Assembly: GCA_963811905.1 (NCBI GenBank)
Contig: CAWETK010000008.1
Location: 1-64,000 of the forward strand
Direction: 5' to 3'
Length of the DNA: 64,000 nt
Source of the DNA: DATFVA01 sp963811905
GTDB taxonomy: Bacteria; Bacteroidota; Ignavibacteria; Ignavibacteriales; Ignavibacteriaceae
Shown: piece after piece, positions 41,653 to 50,705 of the stretch
How the letters are laid out: every line of letters starts with the position of its first letter
Numbering within the stretch: the stretch's first letter is position 1
Made by a program: the position numbers and the translations under genes
The notes under the pieces: model-generated
Told to the model about the DNA's origin: nothing
The model's database searches: none
The model's input: only the letters and a program-made list of their open reading frames with translations

Positions 41653-42984
41653 CTAATTTCCCGGTGGCGGAGGAGGCGGGGGAGGGGGGGGAAGGGGTTC
41701 AGGCAGAGGGCTGGTCTGTCCTGCCTTTTCGGATCCTTCCTGGGCCGGACTTCGGCTGTCGACGCCCTGTACAAAGTTAGCGGTTATGTTGCTGCCGAGA
41801 CTTTCCCGCCGGCTTGCCGCAAGATTTATCATTTCATTTTTTACTACCGGAAGTGTTTTCCTTAATGTTGTAACAAGGTTCTCTTTTGTCCCGCCGCTCT
41901 TGCCGAGACTCTGGGTTGACTGCAGTTTATTTCCCGCATCCTGGAAATGAGGATCAAGCTGTGAAGCCTGGTTGAAGAAGCCTTCAGCCTGCTGATAATT
42001 TCCAGCATCTTCCTGCAGCAGGCCTTTCGAATAGGCCAGGAAAGCATCAAGGTTCTGCGTCGGTATGTATGCTATCTTCTCTTTCTCCTCCTGCGTCAGC
42101 TGAAAACCGTTCTCTTCCAGGAAAGCAAATACAACCTGTTTTTGCAGAATGAACAGATCGTTTATGGATCCGGATTTATTCACCCATGATTTCCTTGCGC
42201 TGGTTTCTACAGCCCACGAACCGAGATCAACTTTAAAATCCCCGTTATCGTTCACATCATAATCACCTGAAACAATCGTGCCTGCCTGCAGTATTTTTCC
42301 CATCCGGGGAGCGGTTGATTGATCTACTGCAGTGGATTGCGAAAGTTTCAGCTCATCCAGTACTGCCTGTATTCTCACTCTCTCAAGTACACGGATATCT
42401 TTCAGCTTAGCCAGATCGATGCTTACCATTTCACTGAAACCCCTGCTGAGAGGAGCGTATTCTGAATTGACTCCGGTATAGATCAACGGGAAAACAGCTA
42501 TTGTGGAATCCGATACAGGCTGTAGTGTAAGGTCTTTTTCATCATTAATAATCGCTTTTACATCGGAATAATCTTCCTGCCGTTTAATCCAGAGGTATCT
42601 CCCTTCGAGCATTTCCCTGAATGGAGAATCGTCCGGCACATCTTTATACCTTGCGTAGTAGCCGGATGCTTTTTTAGGTTCATTATAGAATTCAAGGTTT
42701 AAACCTTTATAGAAAATCAACTCCGGGTCATCCGGTTTGATATCCATAGCCTCCCCCAGGTAATACCGTGCTTTGTCATTGTCGTGGGTCTGCATATAGT
42801 AAACGCTCAGGTTCTTTAATGCCTCAAAATCCTTCGGGTCGGCAAGAGTCCTGTCTATCCATCCCTGTACCTGGGCTCTGTATAATTCGGGATTATCCAT
42901 AAGAGAACCGGATGAGCATGAACTGAGGAGAATGCCCGGCAGAAACAAAGCGGCGGCAAGCGATATTAGTTTAATGATTTTCAA
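41653..42984 (-). CDS. CsgG-like lipoprotein with TPRs and a polyproline tail
   Basis: The start is a TTG at 42984 (TTGAAAATCATTAAA) with AAAGGTG upstream; it begins MKIIKLISLAAALF with a lipobox LSSC. The 443-residue protein has TPR helices (about 45-120), a CsgG/FlgO-like domain (STIAVFPLIYTGVNSEYAPL, RGFSEMVSIDLAKLKDIRVL, ERVRIQAVLDELKLSQS), another TPR, and a C-terminus with a run of nine to ten prolines. CsgG-type proteins form or assist outer-membrane secretion assemblies. A nearby second CsgG/TPR protein (43009-44031) is a likely partner. The polyproline end may contact another protein. Confidence 0.75.
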   Translation of the reverse strand: MKIIKLISLAAALFLPGILLSSCSSGSLMDNPELYRAQVQGWIDRTLADPKDFEALKNLSVYYMQTHDNDKARYYLGEAMDIKPDDPELIFYKGLNLEFYNEPKKASGYYARYKDVPDDSPFREMLEGRYLWIKRQEDYSDVKAIINDEKDLTLQPVSDSTIAVFPLIYTGVNSEYAPLSRGFSEMVSIDLAKLKDIRVLERVRIQAVLDELKLSQSTAVDQSTAPRMGKILQAGTIVSGDYDVNDNGDFKVDLGSWAVETSARKSWVNKSGSINDLFILQKQVVFAFLEENGFQLTQEEKEKIAYIPTQNLDAFLAYSKGLLQEDAGNYQQAEGFFNQASQLDPHFQDAGNKLQSTQSLGKSGGTKENLVTTLRKTLPVVKNEMINLAASRRESLGSNITANFVQGVDSRSPAQEGSEKAGQTSPLPEPLPPPPPPPPPPGN

Positions 42985-43008
42985 AATTCATCACCTTTCT
43001 TGCTTTAA

Positions 43009-44031
43009 TTAAAGGAGCGGTGCGATGCTTTGAGCTTTTAGTTTTGCCTTTTCATAGTTTGGATCCAGCTTCAATGCTTCTTCAAATTTCTCGTATGCAT
43101 TTTTATAATCTTCTTTTTCGAGATAGCTTAATCCTACCGAGTAAGCCATGATTGCATCGAGCGACGGGGCATCGGAAACAGCCTCTGAAGTATCGCTTTT
43201 TAAGGTCACATTTATTTTATCGGCAATCTTTTTTCCCAGCTGATCGACAAGATCAAAGAATTCATCAAGGTCTCCCTTTACTTCATCAGTCAGTAATATT
43301 TCACTCGATTCAACTTTAACCAGCCTTGCACCCAGCCATATCTGGTCGCCCATAATAATGAAGCTGCCCAGCATTACTGTCTGCACGCCGAGCTGTTTAC
43401 CGAGCCTTACTGCCCCTTCCATATCATTTTCATTCTGAAGCTTTATTTCATCGAGGATCCATTTGATCCTCTCTCTCTCAATAACTTTCAGGTTAGTGGA
43501 ATTGTTAAGCCTGTTTATCATAAGATCCGCGAAGCCCTGCTCCATCGGGTCATATTGCGTTTTATGATCAACCGACCTGTTCTTGAAATCTATGATTGCC
43601 ATTGTTTTCATTCCGGGGTCAGGTCTTTCTACAGCATATGATCCTGCGTACTCTTTCCGCGATTCGTAATAGAGTTTCATAAACACAGGCGGTTCATAGT
43701 CGGGATTAAAAACCACCATCGGCGGTTCAAGTTTCAGAAGCTGAGCGATTGCCTCTTTTGCCTTATCATACAATCCTTTTGCCGAATAAGCCCTTCCAAG
43801 GAAGCGCAAAGCCTCTTTTCTAATCTCGATATCGGCTGAGTTATCAGCAGCCAGACTATTCAGTATTTCTATCGCATTGTCAAACTGCGCGGATTTATAG
43901 TACTGTTCGGCCTGGTCAAGTTTGGCTTTGGAATCGGTCTGTGCAGAGACAGCAGAGACCATTAAAAGAAAGAATACTGCAAAAAAGAACATGGGTACGC
44001 ATTTACCCGTATGTAATTTATTATTACGCAT
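43009..44031 (-). CDS. Periplasmic CsgG-like/TPR protein
   Basis: The 340-residue protein has a signal peptide (FLLMVSAVSAQ) and an N-terminal TPR pair (AEQYYKSAQFDNAIEILNSL, FLGRAYSAKGLYDKAKEAIA). A CsgG-like domain (MAIIDFKNRSVDHKTQYDPM, EQGFADLMINRLNNSTNLKV, IERERIKWILDEIKLQNEND) and a C-terminal TPR (SYLEKEDYKNAYEKFEEALK) follow. The DELKLSQS/DEIKLQNE helix is shared with the gene at 41653-42984, showing the two are paralogous in this domain. It may have a role in building an envelope complex. It lies directly downstream of the kinase gene with a 51-bp gap, so co-expression with the phosphorylation genes is likely. Confidence 0.75.
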   Translation of the reverse strand: MRNNKLHTGKCVPMFFFAVFFLLMVSAVSAQTDSKAKLDQAEQYYKSAQFDNAIEILNSLAADNSADIEIRKEALRFLGRAYSAKGLYDKAKEAIAQLLKLEPPMVVFNPDYEPPVFMKLYYESRKEYAGSYAVERPDPGMKTMAIIDFKNRSVDHKTQYDPMEQGFADLMINRLNNSTNLKVIERERIKWILDEIKLQNENDMEGAVRLGKQLGVQTVMLGSFIIMGDQIWLGARLVKVESSEILLTDEVKGDLDEFFDLVDQLGKKIADKINVTLKSDTSEAVSDAPSLDAIMAYSVGLSYLEKEDYKNAYEKFEEALKLDPNYEKAKLKAQSIAPLL

Positions 44032-44082
44032 ACTGTTATCCTCCTGTTTACTTATAATTAAAATTCGGGAATATCTTTGACT

Positions 44083-45807
44083 TTATTTGAAATGGAATAC
44101 CAGCGAATGGGTCTTTGGTTCAAGAGTTGGGGAGACGGTCAACTGGATATCATTTTCAACTGTGCTGTATCCTGTTTTCTTAACTGTTATTTTATAAGAT
44201 CCGGGACCGAGGTTCAGGTCGCCGGGTGTGGTTTTGTCTGTGCTTTTCCCGTTTAAATAAATCACACCCCATATTGGATCACCGGAGCTGCTTAGCGACT
44301 GTATATTTACCAGCTGCTGGAAATAACAGGTAAGTTCTTTACTCTGGCTGCCGCTGACGTTTACGGAAACTATTTTTGAACCGAATTCAGGATGAGTAAA
44401 TTTTATTGTATGCTTTCCTGAGGGAACGGAATTTCTGATTTTTTCATCGGAATCCGACAGCACCCTGCTGCCGTCAATATAAATACTTGCTGCCGGTACT
44501 GAACTCAGAGTTAAAGTCGCTTTTGCCTCCTGAACCTTTGCTGCCTGTAATTTTATATTTAGTTCATTCCTTCCGGTATCAACCAGGTAGCCTGCATCCT
44601 GCCAGTCATCATAGCCTGCAAGTTTCAGCATAATTGAATATCGTGCAATAGCCAGTGAATCAAGTGAATACGGCGTTGTGCCCTCCTTCTTTCCGTTTAT
44701 GAATACGGCGGCCCCCGCGGGATCTGAATTCACAGAAAGGCTGGCAGGAATAATTTTTTTCTGATTTTCAATTAGTACTGATCCTTTGCCATCCTTAATT
44801 TTTTCTTCTTTGTTACCTGTTATGAAATAAATTGAAATTATCAGGACTACTATTATTAGCGCCGCCCCGCCTATATATATTTTTTTTCTGTCAGGTGATG
44901 CAGCCGGCTTATTTTCCCCGGCCGGCTCTTCGTACCTGGACATTATTCTCGTCTTCTCTTCTTCATCGGCAGCTTCCAGCCTGATACCCGTCAGTGCAGA
45001 GAACATTTCACCCGTTCCCTGGTATCTTTTTTCGGGTTCCTTATCAATCGCTTTCATTATTACTTTAACAAGTTCCTTCGGGATGAGGGGATTGTATTTA
45101 GTCGGCGGAGGGATCTTTCCCTCGACGATCTGTTTCTGAATGACAAATTCAGATTCACCTCTTTCGAATGGCGTTCTGCCTGCAAGCATTTCGTACAGCG
45201 TCATTCCGATAGAATATATGTCGCTTCTCTTGTCGACATTTTTTAATCCCTTAACCTGTTCAGGCGACATATAATACAAAGTTCCGGCAGCGGCATGCGT
45301 AACGGTATTCTGAGTGCCGCCTTCCTGGATTACTTTGGCTAAACCAAAGTCCATCACCTTAACTGTGCCGTCTTCGTTAAGAAGAACATTATTCGGTTTT
45401 ATATCGCGGTGTATAACTCCTACCTTATGAGCGTGCCTGATTGCATTTATAATCTGTGAGCCGATGGCAATCGTTTCGGGGGCATTAAACCTTCCTTTTT
45501 CCTTTAACCATTCGGCTATGGTCTTTGCACTGACATACTCCATAACCATAAAGAGGCCGTATTCAGTTTCTCTCAGTGCATGCACACCGACAATATTCTG
45601 ATTCTCAAGGCGTGCAAGAGCACGCGCTTCGGTTTTAAATCTCTGAAGGAAGTTATCGTCCCTTGAAAGGAAAGGATCAATCATTTTTAAAGCAACCAAC
45701 TTTTCAAGGTTCATATCCATTGCCTTGAAAACAACCCCCATTCCTCCGCGGCCAATCACTTCGAGGATTTTATAATTATCTACTTCTTTTCCTATTAACT
45801 GATCCAT
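44083..45807 (-). CDS. Hanks-type Ser/Thr protein kinase with transmembrane helix and periplasmic PEGA repeats
   Basis: The 574-residue protein has a complete kinase domain (about 1-275): IGRGGMGVVFKA (P-loop), VALKMI (Lys), VIHRDIKPNNVLL (catalytic loop), MDFGLAK (DFG) and GTLYYMSPEQ (activation end). A membrane helix (about 310-330) follows, then three PEGA-like beta-rich repeats (LSVNSDPAGAAVFINGKKEG, LTLSSVPAASIYIDGSRVLS, GDPIWGVIYLNGKSTDKTTP) in the periplasm. It starts 6 bp after the phosphatase gene. In known T6SS, PpkA-type kinases phosphorylate an FHA protein to trigger assembly. PEGA repeats probably bind a periplasmic or cell-wall partner and give the signal. Confidence 0.85.
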   Translation of the reverse strand: MDQLIGKEVDNYKILEVIGRGGMGVVFKAMDMNLEKLVALKMIDPFLSRDDNFLQRFKTEARALARLENQNIVGVHALRETEYGLFMVMEYVSAKTIAEWLKEKGRFNAPETIAIGSQIINAIRHAHKVGVIHRDIKPNNVLLNEDGTVKVMDFGLAKVIQEGGTQNTVTHAAAGTLYYMSPEQVKGLKNVDKRSDIYSIGMTLYEMLAGRTPFERGESEFVIQKQIVEGKIPPPTKYNPLIPKELVKVIMKAIDKEPEKRYQGTGEMFSALTGIRLEAADEEEKTRIMSRYEEPAGENKPAASPDRKKIYIGGAALIIVVLIISIYFITGNKEEKIKDGKGSVLIENQKKIIPASLSVNSDPAGAAVFINGKKEGTTPYSLDSLAIARYSIMLKLAGYDDWQDAGYLVDTGRNELNIKLQAAKVQEAKATLTLSSVPAASIYIDGSRVLSDSDEKIRNSVPSGKHTIKFTHPEFGSKIVSVNVSGSQSKELTCYFQQLVNIQSLSSSGDPIWGVIYLNGKSTDKTTPGDLNLGPGSYKITVKKTGYSTVENDIQLTVSPTLEPKTHSLVFHFK

Positions 45808-45813
45808 CAGGGG

Positions 45814-47679
45814 TTAATCCAGTTTTGTTTTTCCGCTGAGTGAAATATTCTGAAACTTTACTGAAGAACTTTTATCGACATAAAGACCTGCCTTGCCGAA
45901 AATTCCCCATACGCTTTTATATGAACTTATAAGTCCATTCTGATCATATACACTGATGAGATTGTTGGAGTATATTATTTTCATTTTCCTTTTAGAGGAT
46001 TCGACGTTTTTGGGATGGATAACAAGGAGTTTTTCTATTTCATTCCCTTTAATCCTCTGCAGCGTATAATTGCCTCCGTCCCTGTATTTGAAAATATAAT
46101 AATCGATGGGGGAGACGTAGCCTATAATCAAACCAAGTACCGCATCCTGCTTATCTATTTCGGTATTAACGGATAAGGTCACATCAAAATAATCCTGATC
46201 ATATATTATAAATTTTTCACTTAAGGTGCTGGTAAAACTGAGTACATCGCTGTTGATAGTGAATTCATTTTTATTTATTCCCGGGAATTTCCATTCCGGT
46301 GATTTAAAATTTGAAGCGTTCATCCCGGAGCTTGTTTCTGTTCCGGCGGGAGGAGTTGTCCCTGCTGCTGCTGAATCAATTCCCGGCTCCTTACTTGTAA
46401 GCTGACTTGTACACAGCCTGATAAGCCCCCGGATCTTTTCATTTCCAGGTCTGACCTCTTCTGCCTTTTTATAATATTTCAGAGCATCTTCAAAATTCTT
46501 TTCATTCATTAATTTATCGCCTGTTCCGGAATAGGCTGCGGCTATCTCATTTACGCCGTCTAAAGCAGCCTGATGCATAGGCTCACGGTTCAATATGGTC
46601 TTGTAGATTGAATAAGCCCGGTCATACTCTCTTTGCTTTAACAACTTATCGGCTTTATCAAGCATTTTCGTTTCTGAATCATCAAGATTAACGGTTGGTT
46701 TTACTTCGTTTTCAGTTTCAGCCGGGGGTTTCTGTACAGTCCGGGTTACTGTTTCCGGGGGTGAAGAAGTAAAAAATGAATCCTTATACTCGATAAACAG
46801 CAGTACAAGGATAATAAAAAAAACAATAAAAACTCCGAGCCAGCCTTTTCCTGTTTTCCGCGGGGGTTTTGCTTTTTTCTTTTTGACCGGCTTTCCCGCC
46901 GGAACTTTTGCCGGCTGTTCAGGGTCAACTTTCACTATAATTACAGTGACATTGTCTTTTCCGCCGCGCTCATTTGCAAGATCAACAAGGATATTGCAGG
47001 CATCCCCGGCACTGTTGTTTGATACAATATTCAGTATCTCGCCTTTGCTTACTTTGGCAAGTCCGTCCGAGCAAAGAATATAACTTTGTCCCGACTTTAG
47101 CTGGAGATCTTCTATGATGTCAATCTTAACGTTCTCATCAACTCCAAGCGCCCTGGCAAGCACGGATTTGGAAGGATAATTTTTTGCTTCCTCCGGTGTA
47201 AGGATACCCTCTCTTAACATTTCCTGTACTTTGGTGTGGTCATTCGTAAGCTGTTCTATAGTCCTGTTTTCAATCCTGTATATTCTTGAATCTCCAACAT
47301 GTCCTATAATTCCTTTATCCTCTATAAGGACCAGCGCGGAACACGTAGTTCCCATTCTTCCGAAGTCGGATTTATCACCCGACTCATTATAAATTGTATT
47401 GTTGGCTTTGTCGATTGCGCCTCTCAGTGCAACTGATTCCTCATAAGGAGATGAAAAATATTCTTCTTTCACAACTCTTACAGCAATTGTACTTGCTTCT
47501 TTACCTCCTTTATGACCTCCCATCCCGTCAGCCACTATGAACAATTGTCCTTTTGGAGAATAAAGGTTTGTGTTTTCTTCCGGAAATTTTCCGAAGCTGT
47601 CCTGGTTTTCAGTTCTGACAAGCCCGATATCGGACTTTGCCGCAAATATTATATTTAATTTTTTAACTGGTGAAGGCAT
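45814..47679 (-). CDS. PP2C-type phosphatase with transmembrane helix, periplasmic TPR and lectin-like domain
   Basis: The 621-residue protein starts with a full PP2C domain (about 8-250): TENQDSF, FIVADGMGGHKGGKEAS, GTTCSALV, GHVGDSRIYRI and RGGKDNVTVIIV, holding the metal-binding aspartates. After a basic linker comes a membrane helix (about 279-300), a periplasmic TPR region (about 335-425) and a C-terminal beta-sandwich (about 455-620, WKFPGINKNEFTINSD, then DYYIFKYRDGGNYTLQRI) of the 3-keto-glycoside-hydrolase/LamG-like kind. Known T6SS PppA phosphatases lack the periplasmic half. It probably removes phosphate from targets of the neighbouring kinase. Confidence 0.85.
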   Translation of the reverse strand: MPSPVKKLNIIFAAKSDIGLVRTENQDSFGKFPEENTNLYSPKGQLFIVADGMGGHKGGKEASTIAVRVVKEEYFSSPYEESVALRGAIDKANNTIYNESGDKSDFGRMGTTCSALVLIEDKGIIGHVGDSRIYRIENRTIEQLTNDHTKVQEMLREGILTPEEAKNYPSKSVLARALGVDENVKIDIIEDLQLKSGQSYILCSDGLAKVSKGEILNIVSNNSAGDACNILVDLANERGGKDNVTVIIVKVDPEQPAKVPAGKPVKKKKAKPPRKTGKGWLGVFIVFFIILVLLFIEYKDSFFTSSPPETVTRTVQKPPAETENEVKPTVNLDDSETKMLDKADKLLKQREYDRAYSIYKTILNREPMHQAALDGVNEIAAAYSGTGDKLMNEKNFEDALKYYKKAEEVRPGNEKIRGLIRLCTSQLTSKEPGIDSAAAGTTPPAGTETSSGMNASNFKSPEWKFPGINKNEFTINSDVLSFTSTLSEKFIIYDQDYFDVTLSVNTEIDKQDAVLGLIIGYVSPIDYYIFKYRDGGNYTLQRIKGNEIEKLLVIHPKNVESSKRKMKIIYSNNLISVYDQNGLISSYKSVWGIFGKAGLYVDKSSSVKFQNISLSGKTKLD

Positions 47680-47706
47680 ATTATTTCTTAATAATGTAAT
47701 GTATCA

Positions 47707-49194
47707 TTAATTTTTCAAAGTCTGCAGAGCATCCTTCAGCGGGTCAGTGAAATTAAATCCAAACAATGAAGGATTCTCTCCTATTACTGCAGCAGAGAAA
47801 ATATAAAAAACATAGTTGTAAGTCTCATCAGGAATTTTATCCCTGTATTTTAGAAGCAGGTTCCAGAAGTTCCTGTCTTTCGGGTTGGCGGGCATTTTCC
47901 GGATCAGGTCGATAATATTATATTCCCCCCAGTTATAAGATGCCATTACAAGCAGTCCTGAAGCCTGGGCATCGGTATTATAAATATCTTTAATATAGCG
48001 CGAAGCAGCGCTGGTAGCTTTGGGAAAATTATACCGGTCGTCTCCGGGGTCATAGACTTTTTCATTAGAGAGAGGCCCTATAGTCAGGCCGTACTTCTGT
48101 GCTGTAGCGGGTATGAACTGCCAGATCCCTTTGGCATATCCGTAGCGCGTCTGCGGTCCTACTATCTGGTCGCGGAAATCGCTTTCCTGCAGAGCGAGAT
48201 AAAAAAACTGCGGAGGCAGATCCTGCCGCACAAGGTAATTCACCACAACCTGTGCATAGCCGTTCTGATTCGCACGGTCGAGTGCTTTCTGCAGCCTGTT
48301 GCTCGACTTCCACTTGCTTATATAACTTTTCACCTCGTTAATGAAATCCCTGGGCATAGTTAATTCACATTCACCAAAAGCACGCGCTGTTCTGATTATC
48401 AGCTTTTCATCGGGAGCAAGATCATATGTTCCCAGCTGATCAACCAGGTTGTCGTAATTCTTCTGAAGTTCGTGCCTGCGTTCATCAAATTTCTGCAGTG
48501 CCTTAATTATTTTCGGATCGCCCGATGCTGTAAGTTCCTGTTTCAGCGATTCTATTTCAAGCTCGAGCGACTTCATATCGTAAAAAATATTTTCGGCAAG
48601 GACTTTCTGTTTATTCTCTTTTATGTTCTGGTATATTGAGTATGCTGCAGCGATAACAGCAAGCAATCCTACTACCGCTATAACCTTAATATATTTTGAG
48701 GTATGCTTTTTCTTAACAACTTTGAATGCTTCACGCATAAGCCGGGTATGTTCACCGACCTGGTCGTCGCTCTTTGATTCGTCAAAATAATGCTGAATAT
48801 AACTTGTAACGGAGGGGTCTTTTAAGGAGTCGGATTTTATTTCAGGAACTGCTTCCTTCTCTTCGAATGAGAAAAGAAGTATAGGGCCATTATTGCCCAG
48901 TTCAAGTGTGGTGGTTGCTTTTAATTCTATATTATCAATCTTCTTCCCGTTGAGGAACGTACCGTTGCTGCTGTGCTTATCCGATATCCACCATTTTTTC
49001 CCGTCAAATATAACTTCTATGTGAACCCTGCTGACAACTCCCTCATCTATTGTGATAGAACATTCGTCCGATCTTCCGATGGTGAAAGTTTTCTCAAAAT
49101 AAAATTCTTTTTGTGCGGTATTGCCTTTCTCTACCTTTACCTTTACAATTTTATTTGAGAGGGGGGAAGATTCACTTAGTTGTGTACTGTTCAT
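47707..49194 (-). CDS. FHA domain-transmembrane-lytic transglycosylase fusion
   Basis: The 495-residue protein has an FHA domain (about 15-110) with FTIGRSDECSITI, SRVHIEVIF and HSSNGTFLNGKKI, the phosphothreonine-binding signature. A single helix (about 167-187, VIAVVGLLAVIAAAYSI) and a long periplasmic coiled coil come next. An SLT lytic transglycosylase domain (about 320-450) has LALQESDFRDQI with catalytic Glu337, GYAKGIWQFIPATAQKYGL and MASYNWGEYN. Lytic transglycosylases cut peptidoglycan. Here the enzyme is tethered to a cytoplasmic phosphothreonine reader next to a kinase and a phosphatase, so wall cutting may be under phospho-control. I know no standard T6SS component with this layout. 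Confidence 0.85.
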   Translation of the reverse strand: MNSTQLSESSPLSNKIVKVKVEKGNTAQKEFYFEKTFTIGRSDECSITIDEGVVSRVHIEVIFDGKKWWISDKHSSNGTFLNGKKIDNIELKATTTLELGNNGPILLFSFEEKEAVPEIKSDSLKDPSVTSYIQHYFDESKSDDQVGEHTRLMREAFKVVKKKHTSKYIKVIAVVGLLAVIAAAYSIYQNIKENKQKVLAENIFYDMKSLELEIESLKQELTASGDPKIIKALQKFDERRHELQKNYDNLVDQLGTYDLAPDEKLIIRTARAFGECELTMPRDFINEVKSYISKWKSSNRLQKALDRANQNGYAQVVVNYLVRQDLPPQFFYLALQESDFRDQIVGPQTRYGYAKGIWQFIPATAQKYGLTIGPLSNEKVYDPGDDRYNFPKATSAASRYIKDIYNTDAQASGLLVMASYNWGEYNIIDLIRKMPANPKDRNFWNLLLKYRDKIPDETYNYVFYIFSAAVIGENPSLFGFNFTDPLKDALQTLKN

Positions 49195-49209
49195 GCTGCT
49201 AAAATAAAC

Positions 49210-49806
49210 CTATTTTGAACCATTATCAGGATTAAAACTGAGCATCATCCTGACGATTGCCGGACCTATAGTCTGTCTTGTCTTTTTTGTAAATGAGGCT
49301 GTCAGTTTATAAGCCTTTTTTTCGTGAAAGGTATAAACCTGGTGCTGATAAATTCTATAGTCATCAAGAGGGTACCAGCTGAAAATAGCTTCATAAGCTT
49401 CGGCTCCGTTTGTCAGTTCGGTCTCACCCTTTTTAAGAAGAGTGCATCCCTTGAGTTCTTCTTCAAGGGTTTTTATCTGCCATTCGGCATAATCCTGAAG
49501 GTTATCAATTGTATTTTCGTTGTCGACAGTAATTATAACGTTATGCTGAATACCATCGGTTACTGGTCCGTTAATGGTATAAATTGTTTTATCTTCCCAT
49601 TCCTCAAGCTGGTTAACAGTAAACCCGTTTCCCTGGAAAACAACAGTTTTATCCTGGGGTGCAGCTGGTTTTGCTTCCGGCTTCGCAGGCTGTTTCTGCT
49701 GCGGTGCCTTGGTTTTCTCTATCTCTGAAGTTTCAGGAGTTTTTTCCTCCTTCTTCTCTTCAGCAGGCTGATTCTGAAACTGCCGGTAATAATCTGGTAT
49801 CTTCAA
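49210..49806 (-). CDS. DcrB-like (DUF1795) protein, T6SS-associated type
   Basis: The 198-residue protein starts with a Lys/Glu/Pro/Gln-rich disordered region (about 15-52). A DcrB-like domain (about 55-195) follows: FTVNQLEEWEDKTIYTINGP, HNVIITVDNENTIDNLQDYA, then GAEAYEAIFSWYP, ending VYTFHEKKAYKLTASFTKKT and VRMMLSFNP. Domains of this type occur in T6SS clusters, often with VgrG or PAAR, and have been proposed as adaptor-like loaders of effectors. No signal peptide is seen, so it should be cytoplasmic. The disordered N-terminus may be a flexible arm. It is 15 bp upstream of the FHA-transglycosylase gene. Confidence 0.75.
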   Translation of the reverse strand: MKIPDYYRQFQNQPAEEKKEEKTPETSEIEKTKAPQQKQPAKPEAKPAAPQDKTVVFQGNGFTVNQLEEWEDKTIYTINGPVTDGIQHNVIITVDNENTIDNLQDYAEWQIKTLEEELKGCTLLKKGETELTNGAEAYEAIFSWYPLDDYRIYQHQVYTFHEKKAYKLTASFTKKTRQTIGPAIVRMMLSFNPDNGSK

Positions 49807-49823
49807 TTTGAAAATATTTTAAT

Positions 49824-50675
49824 TTATGGACGGGGAGTAAGCTGTACAATATCACCCTCCGTGAAACATTGATCATTAATGTTCTGATCAAGCCTGTAAA
49901 AGTTAATAGGGCAGAGCATATGCTCTCCCATTAATTCAAAATCCGCAGGAGATGGATCTCTTCCGGCACCGTTACTTGCCAGTGTTTGCACATTTGAAAC
50001 ATCATGCATGCTGCCCGTTATTGCATCTCTCCACCGGGGATTGTTTGGTCGGTTGTCTGTCTCCGTTTTACAGTGAGCAATTTCATGGAATGCTGTGGTT
50101 GCAAGGCTGTTTGCCAGAAGAACATCCCAGTTAGTGGCTTCAAAGTTTTGTCTCGCATCGCTGAATACACATGCAGTTACCGGATAGGAGATACCTGGTA
50201 TCCCGGGGAGCGAAAGTCCGTTATGCTCCCCCAAACTGCTCAGAGTTGACTGCTGTTCACTTACCCAGCTCTGCGGAAATTCCTGGCAGCGGGCATTCCG
50301 TATAGCATCCAGCATAATGAATTCAGGACGGCGATCAACCTGGTCGGCAGGAGTTGAATCCAGCTCACGAGTGGTAAAGTAAACTATTGGTTCTCCGACA
50401 TTCACAGTTATGCTGCTAAAATCGGGACTTACCGGGTTATCCTGTATGGCCGGTATCCTTATAACGTTAATCGTCTGATCTCTTGAACCACGATGCGGGA
50501 TGTGTGCTTTAGATTGATCCATCAGGTCAATCAGCTTCGTTCTGAACCCGTCAAATATTCCCTGAACTACAGCTGAATCAACTGCGGGTGATTCCAGGAT
50601 TACTCCTGTTGCTCCGGAGGAGGCCCTGATCCTTAAAGGCTTAATGACAAAATAATAAATGTTATAAACAGGCAA
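49824..50675 (-). CDS. Putative HExxH zinc metallopeptidase, candidate secreted effector
   Basis: The 283-residue protein contains TTAFHEIAHCKTETD with His197, Glu198 and His201, the zincin motif, in its C-terminal half; a third ligand is not obvious. No other recognised domain and no signal peptide is seen. The probable start is TTG at 50675, the only in-frame start near the stop of the upstream gene; no ATG is available there. It is 30 bp from the caspase-like gene and part of the same row behind VgrG/PAAR. By place it is a candidate T6SS cargo or an accessory peptidase. I cannot name the family. Confidence 0.55.
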   Translation of the reverse strand: MPVYNIYYFVIKPLRIRASSGATGVILESPAVDSAVVQGIFDGFRTKLIDLMDQSKAHIPHRGSRDQTINVIRIPAIQDNPVSPDFSSITVNVGEPIVYFTTRELDSTPADQVDRRPEFIMLDAIRNARCQEFPQSWVSEQQSTLSSLGEHNGLSLPGIPGISYPVTACVFSDARQNFEATNWDVLLANSLATTAFHEIAHCKTETDNRPNNPRWRDAITGSMHDVSNVQTLASNGAGRDPSPADFELMGEHMLCPINFYRLDQNINDQCFTEGDIVQLTPRP

Positions 50676-50705
50676 TTGGCTACTTTCGTTCCGGAGGTTA
50701 AAATG

